Positions 44,028-50,383 of a stretch of 50,383 bases of DNA are shown here, one piece after another. How positions within the stretch are numbered: the stretch's first letter is position 1; the number at the start of each line of letters is the position of its first letter. This stretch comes from Pararhodobacter sp. (GTDB lineage: Bacteria > Pseudomonadota > Alphaproteobacteria > Rhodobacterales > Rhodobacteraceae), in the NCBI GenBank assembly GCA_020832545.1, contig JAFIEK010000030.1:1-50383 (forward strand), written 5' to 3'. The translations under genes were made by a program, and so were the position numbers. The notes below the pieces were generated by a model. The model did not search any database. It saw only the letters and a list, made by a program, of their open reading frames with translations, and was not told where the DNA came from.

Positions 44028-44609
44028 TCAGGCCACCTGCATGACCGTATAGACCGTCAGCCCCACAACTCCGTAGCCAATCAGGATCATTAGCCCGTCA
44101 CGCATCAATATCCCCGCCGCGAAAAAGCCGATGGCGACAGCGGCGATGGAAATGGCAAAGGGCAACAGCTCCATCACCGGGGTGGTCACGGCGATGATCA
44201 GGCAGATCACCAGCGCCACATAGTTCAGGGGCCGCGTGGCCAGCCATGACAGCCGGGGTTTCATCAGCCGGTCCAGCCAGCCAACCGGCTTGCGCAGGAA
44301 CTTCACGGCCTTGTCCATTTTTGATTTCGCGACGCTCCGGCGGGAAAGAAACTGCGGCACCCAGAGCGTATCGCGCCCCATCAGCATCTGCACCACGATC
44401 AGCCCAACAACGATGCCGGTTATCGTGGGCACGCCGGGAATGCCCGAGATCGGCGAGGCGGTGATCATGGCCGGAACCAGCAAGATCGGCGCCAGAGAGC
44501 GGTCGCCGACTTCATCCAGTATCTCGCCGACCGAGACCTCTTCGTCACTCCCGGCGTTGTCAAGTTGGTCCAGAACCTCAGTCAGGCTCGGGTGATCGTC
44601 TTTGGCCAC
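44028..44609 (-). CDS. ExoD family membrane protein
   Basis: A 193-residue protein of the ExoD (exopolysaccharide synthesis) family. It has a soluble N-terminus (SLTEVLDQLDNAGSDEEVSVGEILDEVGDRSLAPILLVPAMITASPISGIPGVP) then hydrophobic segments (VPTITGIVVGLIVVQMLMG, LNYVALVICLIIAVTTPVMELLPF, GFFAAGILMRDGLMILIGYGVVG). A GTG start at 44609 is chosen since GGAGG lies 7 bases upstream, whereas the longer open frame has no site. ExoD was linked to exopolysaccharide production in Rhizobium; its mechanism is unclear. Confidence 0.82.
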   Translation of the reverse strand: MAKDDHPSLTEVLDQLDNAGSDEEVSVGEILDEVGDRSLAPILLVPAMITASPISGIPGVPTITGIVVGLIVVQMLMGRDTLWVPQFLSRRSVAKSKMDKAVKFLRKPVGWLDRLMKPRLSWLATRPLNYVALVICLIIAVTTPVMELLPFAISIAAVAIGFFAAGILMRDGLMILIGYGVVGLTVYTVMQVA

Positions 44610-44765
44610 AACGACACCTCCATGCCCGGTCGAAATTTGTGCAGCGCGGCGCAACAAACGCGCGCACACAGACAACGCCCCAGAACGTATCTGGTTCACA
44701 CCGTATTGATGCGCGCACTTGCGCAACGGGTCCGGAAATCCCGGCTAGGGCCAAAAGGGGCATGC

Positions 44766-44787
44766 AAAAAGGGGGCATGCGCCCCCC
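44766..44787 (-). terminator. Intrinsic terminator of the FMN reductase gene
   Basis: On the minus strand GGGGGC-GCAT-GCCCCC (44787-44771) is followed directly by TTTTT (44770-44766). It lies 25 bases after the FMN reductase stop and isolates that gene from exoD. Confidence 0.8.
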
Positions 44788-44811
44788 TTCTTCTGGTATG
44801 AAACCTGATGA

Positions 44812-45420
44812 TCAGGCAGCTTTGGCTTGCACATCGGTGCGCGCGGTCATCGTGGCGCGGGTCCACCAGTTCAGCTCGTCCAGCATGGCCTGCGCCGAGG
44901 GGCCGATCGATCCTTCGATATCGGTCAGTTCCTTGTTCTGGCCGCCCAGCGGGTGGACCGCAAAGAAATCGGACCCGCCGACATGCACCGCCGAGCGGGT
45001 TGAAGCCATCTGAAGTTCAATGCCGATGGTGCGCAGATGTTCCGCCGCGCGGGTGCCGCCGACCGAGCCATAGCTGACAATGCCAAATGCCTTGCGGTTC
45101 CATTCGGTATAGGCCTGATCCAGCGCGTTTTTCAGCGCGCCGGTGATCGAGCGGTTATACTCCGGGGTCACAAAAATATAGCCGTCAAACTCGTCCATTT
45201 TCTTCTGCCAGGCCACGGCGCGGCTGTCTTCGCTGGGGGCCCAGGCGTTCGAGGCAACTTCGTTGAACAACGGCAGATCAAAATCTTTCAGATCCACCAG
45301 TTCGACATCCCAGTCGCCACGCGCAGCGGCTTTGTCGAGGATCCATTGCGCAGGCTTTGCGCCAAAGCGCGCGTCACGGGTGGAGCCGATGATGATGGCA
45401 ATGCGGGGGGTGGTGGTCAT
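44812..45420 (-). CDS. NADPH-dependent FMN reductase
   Basis: A 202-residue flavodoxin-like oxidoreductase of the NADPH-dependent FMN reductase family. It has GSTRDARFGAKPAQWIL (phosphate-binding loop) near the N-terminus, VTPEYNRSITGALKNALD and SYGSVGGTRAAEHLR (flavin ring contacts). It would use NAD(P)H to reduce FMN or quinones. ATG 45420 has GGAGA upstream; the open frame runs hundreds of codons further upstream, antisense to cobT, and is not coding there. It is divergent from cobT and has its own terminator. Confidence 0.9.
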   Translation of the reverse strand: MTTTPRIAIIIGSTRDARFGAKPAQWILDKAAARGDWDVELVDLKDFDLPLFNEVASNAWAPSEDSRAVAWQKKMDEFDGYIFVTPEYNRSITGALKNALDQAYTEWNRKAFGIVSYGSVGGTRAAEHLRTIGIELQMASTRSAVHVGGSDFFAVHPLGGQNKELTDIEGSIGPSAQAMLDELNWWTRATMTARTDVQAKAA

Positions 45421-45609
45421 GGGTAGTCTCCGTCTCGGGTTTGGTGTTTCAATGACTGACAGATTGTCTCGCAGGTGCAGAATGTCAGCCCCGCAGCCGC
45501 GCACAGCCCCCGTGCGGAGATGCGCATTGTTCATGTCTGCGCGCCCGGTATCGGCCTTTGGCGCAAGGTCCCTCTTGCCCCGGCACCGGACTGGTGCTTT
45601 ATCTGGCGC

Positions 45610-47484
45610 ATGACCCGCGCCACCGACAACCCCGCCGATCCGTTCAAGAAGGCCCTGACCGAGGCCACGCGCACGCTGGCCGACGATCCTGAGATCGCGG
45701 TCAGCTTCTCGGTTGACCCGCCGGGTATGACCGCAGACACCATGCGCCTGCCACAGGTCACCCGCCGCATGACCCGCGACGAGGTCTTGCTGGCGCGTGG
45801 CACCGCCGATGGCTTTGCCCTGCGCAAACGCTTCCACAATGACGCCACGCATGCGCGCTACATGCCGCAGGGCCAGATGGCGCGCGATCTGTATGAATCG
45901 ATGGAAACCGCCCGCTGCGAAGCCGTGGGCGCGCAGCACATGCCCGGCACGGCCTCGAACATTGATGCGCGCATCGCTCATGAGGCTGATCGCAAGGGTT
46001 ATTCGCAGATCCGCAGTCAGGCCGAGGCCCCTTTGCCGGTGGCCGCAGGCTATCTGATCCGGCAACTGGCAACCGGCCGCGACTTGCCGAAAGGCGCGGG
46101 CACCGTGGCCGATCTGTGGCGCGGCTTTGTTGAGGAACAGGCCGGGGCCACGCTGGAGAACCTGCATGATGTGCTGGGCGATCAGGCCGCTTTTGCCCGT
46201 TTCGCCCGCAAGATGATCGAGGATCTGGGCTACGGCGATCAGTTGGGCGACGACCCTGACGATTCCAGTGACGACGAACAGGGCAGCGACGAGGAAAGCG
46301 CCGAGGCCCCCGACAATCCTGACAGCCAGGGCGATGATGATCAGGATCAGGACGACTCCGAATCCGCCGAGGATGGCCCGCGTCAGGAAACCGCCGAAAC
46401 GCAGGCGATGATGGACGAGGACGCCGAGGATGAGCTGTCCGACGACACCGAGATGCCGCAGGCCGAGGCCCCGCCTGAGCCCCCTGCCCCCGCGCCCCAT
46501 TCCGACGCTGACCCGCATTACGCCGTCTTCACCACCGATTTCGACGAGGAAACCACCGCCGAAGATCTGGCCGACGCCGCCGAACTGGAACGCCTGCGCG
46601 CCTATCTCGACCAGCAGCTGGAGCCGCTCAAAGGCGCGGTCAGCCGTCTGGCCAACAAGCTGCAACGCCGGTTGCAGGCGCAGCAGAACCGCTCATGGGA
46701 GTTTGACCGCGAGGAGGGGATACTGGATGTCGCCCGCCTTGCGCGCGTGGTCGCCAACCCCACCACGCCCTTGTCGTTCAAGGTGGAGAAAGACACCGAG
46801 TTCCGCGACACCGTGGTGACGCTTTTGCTGGACAACTCGGGCTCTATGCGCGGCAGGCCCATCTCCATCGCTGCGATCTGCGCCGATGTGCTGGCGCGCA
46901 CGCTTGAGCGCTGTCAGGTCAAGGTCGAAATCCTGGGTTTCACCACCCGCGCATGGAAGGGCGGCCAGTCGCGTGAACGCTGGCTGGCTGACGGTCGCCA
47001 GCAGGGGCCGGGGCGGCTGAATGACCTGCGCCACATCATCTACAAGGGGGCCGACGCGCCCTGGCGGCGGGTGCGCGACAATCTGGGCCTGATGATGAAA
47101 GAGGGTCTGCTGAAAGAAAATATCGACGGCGAGGCGCTGGAATGGGCGCACCGCCGCATGCTGGCCCGACGCGAGGCGCGCAAGATCCTGATGGTGATTT
47201 CCGATGGCGCGCCGGTCGATGATTCCACCCTGTCGGTCAACGCCGCGAATTACCTTGAGAAACACCTGCGCGACGTGATCGGCATGATCGAGAACCGCAA
47301 GGCGGTTGAACTGCTGGCCATCGGCATCGGCCATGACGTGACACGCTATTACGACCGCGCGGTGACCATCACCGATGTCGAACAGCTGGCGGGGGCGATG
47401 ACCGAGCAACTGGCCGCGCTCTTTGACAACGACCCGAGGGCGCGGGCGCGGGTCATGGGGATGAGTGCGGCGATGGGGCGGTAG
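45610..47484 (+). CDS. cobT: Cobaltochelatase subunit CobT
   Basis: The second chaperone-like subunit of aerobic cobaltochelatase, 624 residues. A strongly acidic linker (about 215-320, runs such as [17 protein letters not shown]) joins the N-terminal region to a C-terminal von Willebrand A domain whose metal-binding MIDAS motif is DNSGS (408-412, [12 protein letters not shown]), with ISDGAPVDD. It works with CobS ATP hydrolysis to activate CobN. ATG 45610 gives the family N-terminus ([21 protein letters not shown]); upstream codons are unrelated. It is separated from cobS by two minus-strand genes. Confidence 0.94.
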   Translation: MTRATDNPADPFKKALTEATRTLADDPEIAVSFSVDPPGMTADTMRLPQVTRRMTRDEVLLARGTADGFALRKRFHNDATHARYMPQGQMARDLYESMETARCEAVGAQHMPGTASNIDARIAHEADRKGYSQIRSQAEAPLPVAAGYLIRQLATGRDLPKGAGTVADLWRGFVEEQAGATLENLHDVLGDQAAFARFARKMIEDLGYGDQLGDDPDDSSDDEQGSDEESAEAPDNPDSQGDDDQDQDDSESAEDGPRQETAETQAMMDEDAEDELSDDTEMPQAEAPPEPPAPAPHSDADPHYAVFTTDFDEETTAEDLADAAELERLRAYLDQQLEPLKGAVSRLANKLQRRLQAQQNRSWEFDREEGILDVARLARVVANPTTPLSFKVEKDTEFRDTVVTLLLDNSGSMRGRPISIAAICADVLARTLERCQVKVEILGFTTRAWKGGQSRERWLADGRQQGPGRLNDLRHIIYKGADAPWRRVRDNLGLMMKEGLLKENIDGEALEWAHRRMLARREARKILMVISDGAPVDDSTLSVNAANYLEKHLRDVIGMIENRKAVELLAIGIGHDVTRYYDRAVTITDVEQLAGAMTEQLAALFDNDPRARARVMGMSAAMGR

Positions 47485-47722
47485 CCCCTTCGTCAGCGAA
47501 CGTCCGACGACGCGGCGATTTGCGCGAATGCACAAAGTATCAGCCCCGCGCTGCAAACCACGGCACGGGGGGTGGTACGGGGCGGGCCTGTAAAGACCCC
47601 GAGGTCAATTCTGTCCAACTTCTTGTGATCCAAAGACGTGCGCCCTGCGAATCCCCCATGGGCGCAACGGCATATGTCGTGTCGTGACAGCGCTGCTGAC
47701 GCACAAAGAATGGGAGATGACG

Positions 47723-48217
47723 ATGAATCGCAGAACACTCTTGGCCACAGTTGCCGCAACCGGCTTGGCCGCTGTTGTCGCGGGCTGCGCGCCTATGGCC
47801 AGCCAACCCGATATTGTCGATGTCGCCGTGTCGAACGATCAGTTCTCAACACTGGTCGCCGCAGTCACTGCGGCCGGTTTGGTCGACACGCTGAAGGGCG
47901 ATGGCCCCTTTACTGTCTTTGCCCCCACGAATGCGGCCTTTGACGCGCTGCCCGCCGGCACCGTTGAAACTCTGCTTCAGCCCGAAAACCGTGATCAGCT
48001 TGTGGCGGTTCTGACCTATCATGTCGTGCCGGGCGCCGTTACCTCGGATCAACTGATCGGGCAGCGGATGGACGTGGACACGGTGCAGGGCAGCAGCGTT
48101 CACATCAACGCAACCGGCAGTGGCGTGCATGTGAACAATGCCCGCGTGACACAGGCAGACATCATGGCCTCCAACGGCGTGATCCACCGTATCGACACGG
48201 TTCTGCTGCCGCGGTAA
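47723..48217 (+). CDS. Fasciclin-domain lipoprotein
   Basis: A 164-residue lipoprotein: signal peptide with lipobox VVAGC (Cys22) and one fasciclin (FAS1) domain with the family segments FSTLVAAVTAAGLVDTLKGDGPFTVFAPTNAAFDALP (H1), LTYHVVPGAVTSDQL and NGVIHRIDTVLLP (H2). FAS1 proteins mediate adhesion or surface binding; the ligand here is unknown. Start at ATG 47723, 6 bases after GGGAG; the preceding ATG at 47717 is too close to that site. It is a single gene between cobT and the aminopeptidase P gene. Confidence 0.88.
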   Translation: MNRRTLLATVAATGLAAVVAGCAPMASQPDIVDVAVSNDQFSTLVAAVTAAGLVDTLKGDGPFTVFAPTNAAFDALPAGTVETLLQPENRDQLVAVLTYHVVPGAVTSDQLIGQRMDVDTVQGSSVHINATGSGVHVNNARVTQADIMASNGVIHRIDTVLLPR

Positions 48218-48241
48218 TCCCCGCATGTGCCATCTTGACCC

Positions 48242-48267
48242 GGCCCGTTGCCGTTTGGCAGCGGGCC
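48242..48267. terminator. Hairpin after the fasciclin gene
   Basis: GGCCCGTTGCC-GTTT-GGCAGCGGGCC forms an 11-bp stem with one G-T wobble, 25 bases after the stop. There is no T-run, so it may be a terminator needing a helper factor or just an mRNA-stabilising end. Confidence 0.5.
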
Positions 48268-48401
48268 AGAGCCATTCTCCCCCGGGGATTTGATCACATG
48301 GCATAGCCACAACCCTGTGCCCCACCACGCCTCTCTCTGCCCCTTGACCCAACACACATTCCCCCGCACACCTTCCCCCGACCCACAGATCCGAGGGAAT
48401 G

Positions 48402-50198
48402 ATGACAACCAATAAGCCGCCACTCCAATCCTACACCGCCTCCACAAGCCCCGATCAGGGCCCGCCCCGCCTGCTCGCTCTGCGCAACGAACTGTCCAAG
48501 CGCGGGCTCGATGGTTTCATCGTGCCGCGCGCCGATGCCCATCAGGGTGAATATGTCGCGCCCCATGACGAGCGGCTGTCGTGGCTGACGGGGTTCACCG
48601 GCTCGGCGGGCTTCTGCATCGTGTTGCCTGACGTGGCGGGCGTGTTCATTGATGGCCGCTACAAGGTGCAGGTCCGCGGGCAGGTCGATCTGGATGTCTT
48701 CACCCCCGTCAACTGGCCTGACACCCTGCCCGCCGACTGGTTGCGCACACAGGCCCCCAAAAATGCGGTGATCGGCTTTGACCCGTGGCTGCATACGCCG
48801 GACGAGATCGCCCGCCTGCGCACCGGGCTGAAGGGCAGTGGCATCACGCTGACAGCCATAAGCGAAAACCCGGTCGATGCCATCTGGCCCGACCAGCCCG
48901 CCCCACCCTGCGGCAAGGTGCGCGCGCATCCTCTTGCGCTGGCTGGGCGCTCATCCGAGGAGAAACGCCGCGCCCTTGCCAAGGATCTGCGCGCGCATGG
49001 CGCGTCAGCGGTGGCGCTCACGCTGCCCGACAGCATTTCCTGGCTGCTCAACTTCCGCGGCAGCGACATCGCCCGCAACCCGGTGGTGCAGGCCTTCGCG
49101 CTCCTGCATGACGATGCGCGGCTGGATCTGTTCATTGACGCCGCCAAACTGGCCGGGGTCACGCTGGACGACGATATCACCATCCACCCGCCCGAAGATT
49201 TCTCGCCCGCGCTGGCGGGACAGAACGGGCGCGTGCAGTTTGACCCCGCGACCGCGCCCCTGGCGGTGGCCGAGGCGTTGACGGAGGGCACGCCGGGTGC
49301 GGACCCCTGCCTGATGCCCAAGGCCTGCAAAACACCGGCAGAGCTGGACGGCATGCGCGCCGCCCACCGCCGTGACGGGGCGGCGATGATCGAATTCCTC
49401 GCATGGTATGACAGCGCACCGCTGAGCGAACTGACCGAGATCGACCTGGCGCAGAAGCTGGAGAGCTGCCGCGCGGCCACGGGGGAACTGCGCGATATCA
49501 GCTTTGAGACCATCTCCTCCACCGGCCCGAACGCGGCCATCGTCCATTACCGCGTGACTGAGGACAGCAACCGCCGCCTGCAACCGGGCGACCTGTATCT
49601 GGTCGATTCGGGCGGCCAGTACCCCGACGGCACCACCGACATCACCCGCACCCTGCCCGTCGGCGACTCCGCGCCAGAGCAGCGCGCGGCCTATACCCGC
49701 GTGCTGCAGGGCATGATCGCCATGTCACGCGCGCGCTTCCCGCGCGGCGTCTCCGGCGCGCATCTGGACGCGCTGGCGCGCTATCCCTTGTGGCTGGCGG
49801 GGCAGGATTATGACCACGGCACCGGCCACGGCGTGGGGGCCGCGCTGTCGGTGCATGAGGGGCCGGTGCGGCTGTCGCGGGTCTCCACCCTGCCGCTGGC
49901 CGAAGGGATGATCCTGTCCAACGAGCCGGGCTATTACCGCGAGGGGGCCTTCGGCATCCGCATCGAGAACCTGATCGTCGTCCGCCCCGCCCCGGACACC
50001 GGCGAAGGTCGTGCGATGTTTGAATTCGAAACCCTGACCCTCGCCCCGATCGACACCCGCCTGATCGCGCGCGACCTGCTCAACCCGCCCGAGATCGCCT
50101 GGCTGAATGCCTATCACGCGCGGGTGCTGACTGACATCGGCCCTCTGCTCTCCCCCCCCGCACGCAACTGGCTGACAACCGCCTGCGCCGCAATCTGA
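48402..50198 (+). CDS. Aminopeptidase P family protein (M24B)
   Basis: A 598-residue metallopeptidase that removes the N-terminal residue before proline (Xaa-Pro). It has the three-domain eukaryotic-type aminopeptidase P layout: two creatinase-like N-terminal domains (LSKRGLDGFIVPRADAHQGEYVAPHDERLSWLTGFTGSAG) and the pita-bread catalytic domain with DSGGQYPDGTTDITRT (two Asp metal ligands), GHGVGAALSVHEGP (His), NEPGYY (Glu) and FEFETLT (Glu), all intact. ATG 48402 sits 3 bases after GAGGGA; ATG 48399 is immediately next to it and less likely. Likely cytoplasmic; no signal peptide. Confidence 0.93.
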   Translation: MTTNKPPLQSYTASTSPDQGPPRLLALRNELSKRGLDGFIVPRADAHQGEYVAPHDERLSWLTGFTGSAGFCIVLPDVAGVFIDGRYKVQVRGQVDLDVFTPVNWPDTLPADWLRTQAPKNAVIGFDPWLHTPDEIARLRTGLKGSGITLTAISENPVDAIWPDQPAPPCGKVRAHPLALAGRSSEEKRRALAKDLRAHGASAVALTLPDSISWLLNFRGSDIARNPVVQAFALLHDDARLDLFIDAAKLAGVTLDDDITIHPPEDFSPALAGQNGRVQFDPATAPLAVAEALTEGTPGADPCLMPKACKTPAELDGMRAAHRRDGAAMIEFLAWYDSAPLSELTEIDLAQKLESCRAATGELRDISFETISSTGPNAAIVHYRVTEDSNRRLQPGDLYLVDSGGQYPDGTTDITRTLPVGDSAPEQRAAYTRVLQGMIAMSRARFPRGVSGAHLDALARYPLWLAGQDYDHGTGHGVGAALSVHEGPVRLSRVSTLPLAEGMILSNEPGYYREGAFGIRIENLIVVRPAPDTGEGRAMFEFETLTLAPIDTRLIARDLLNPPEIAWLNAYHARVLTDIGPLLSPPARNWLTTACAAI

Positions 50199-50237
50199 CA
50201 GACGCAGGGACGGCCCCTCGGAAGACAAGGCAGCCTC

Positions 50238-50300
50238 GTTTCATCTACTCAAAATATACCGGGGGAGTCGACCGGAACGGGCGGCGGGGGCCGCGCCCCC
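50238..50300 (+). repeat. Dispersed hairpin repeat, end damaged
   Basis: Reads TTTCATCTACTCAAAATATA, CCGGGGGAGTCGACCGGAA then GGGGGCCGCGCCCCC. It belongs to the same family as the 15610-15690 and 15716-15790 elements. Its 3' end merges into a C-homopolymer tract that is probably an artefact. Confidence 0.7.
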
Positions 50301-50383
50301 CCCCCCCCCCCAAAACCCCCGGGGGGGGGCGGCACGTGGCCGACGCCAAAACACACCACCCAGCGCGCAAACGCGCGGGCGGG
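50295..50383. other. Low-complexity contig end
   Basis: Long C and G runs followed by about 50 bases without a readable element. The sequence at this end is unlikely to be reliable. Confidence 0.6.

Noticed and set aside
45421-46665. Upstream extension of the FMN reductase frame (antisense to cobT)
   Set aside because: The added ~415 codons overlap cobT on the other strand, have low-complexity Gly/Val-rich sequence and no match to the flavodoxin-like family; the start at 45420 has a proper ribosome site.
1-50383. CRISPR array, IS element or prophage
   Set aside because: No regularly spaced repeat set, no transposase or integrase gene, and no phage structural genes were seen in either strand.

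Overview
The window reads as chromosomal DNA of an alphaproteobacterium of the Rhodobacterales (Rhodobacteraceae/Roseobacter type). The reasons are the high G+C coding sequence, a GTTC-N7-GTTC SOS box before recA, a class II DAHP synthase, paired CobS/CobT cobaltochelatase genes, a heme-uptake (hmu) locus divergent from tonB-exbD-exbD-exbB, and gatB, alaS and pepN proteins typical of that group. The species cannot be named from the sequence. The outer ~100 bases at each end are G/C homopolymer-rich and look like low-quality contig ends.

Layout. 155-5141 (minus): DUF1330 protein, alaS, a MOSC-domain protein and recA under a canonical SOS box. 5311-7333: a small sulfotransferase-like gene facing a class II DAHP synthase. 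7642-15553 (plus): a GlxA-type regulator, then a branched-chain-amino-acid-type (Liv) ABC importer whose two ATPases and two permeases are interleaved with two small secreted proteins of unknown function, ending in a MocA/MobA-like nucleotidyltransferase. 15832-17007 (minus): HI0933-type flavoprotein. 17146-17220: tRNA-Gln(TTG) with a clear promoter. 17221-20408: a lower-G+C accessory patch holding a PP2C-like phosphatase and, facing it, a membrane-anchored Nudix-like protein. 20409-29630: heme/TonB block, with tonB-exbD-exbD-exbB and a secreted protein on minus, hmuSTUV and a TonB-dependent receptor on plus. 29766-36886: acyl-CoA dehydrogenase, LonB-like protease with a small overlapping partner, and aminopeptidase N. 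36894-39678 (minus): Stf0-type sulfotransferase, PagL-like protein, gatB. 39874-42844: lipoprotein lytic transglycosylase, YbjN-like secreted protein, DUF4177-like protein, BolA and a J-domain protein. 42962-47484: cobS and cobT, separated by an ExoD-like membrane protein and an NADPH-dependent FMN reductase on the other strand. 47723-50198: fasciclin lipoprotein and aminopeptidase P.

How the parts work together. The heme block is a full outer-membrane-to-cytoplasm route: receptor, energy transducer, periplasmic binder, permease, ATPase and cytoplasmic heme handler. The Liv block is a complete amino-acid-type importer, with a regulator next to it that may control it. A dispersed hairpin repeat of about 75 bp sits after several genes and probably acts as a terminator.

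Best candidates for something new: (1) the PP2C-like plus 2TM-Nudix-like pair beside tRNA-Gln, which architecturally recalls the membrane-Nudix effectors of CBASS but has no cyclase beside it; (2) the tandem ExbD pair in which one copy has Asn at the proton-carrying Asp position; (3) the two unknown secreted proteins built into the Liv operon.
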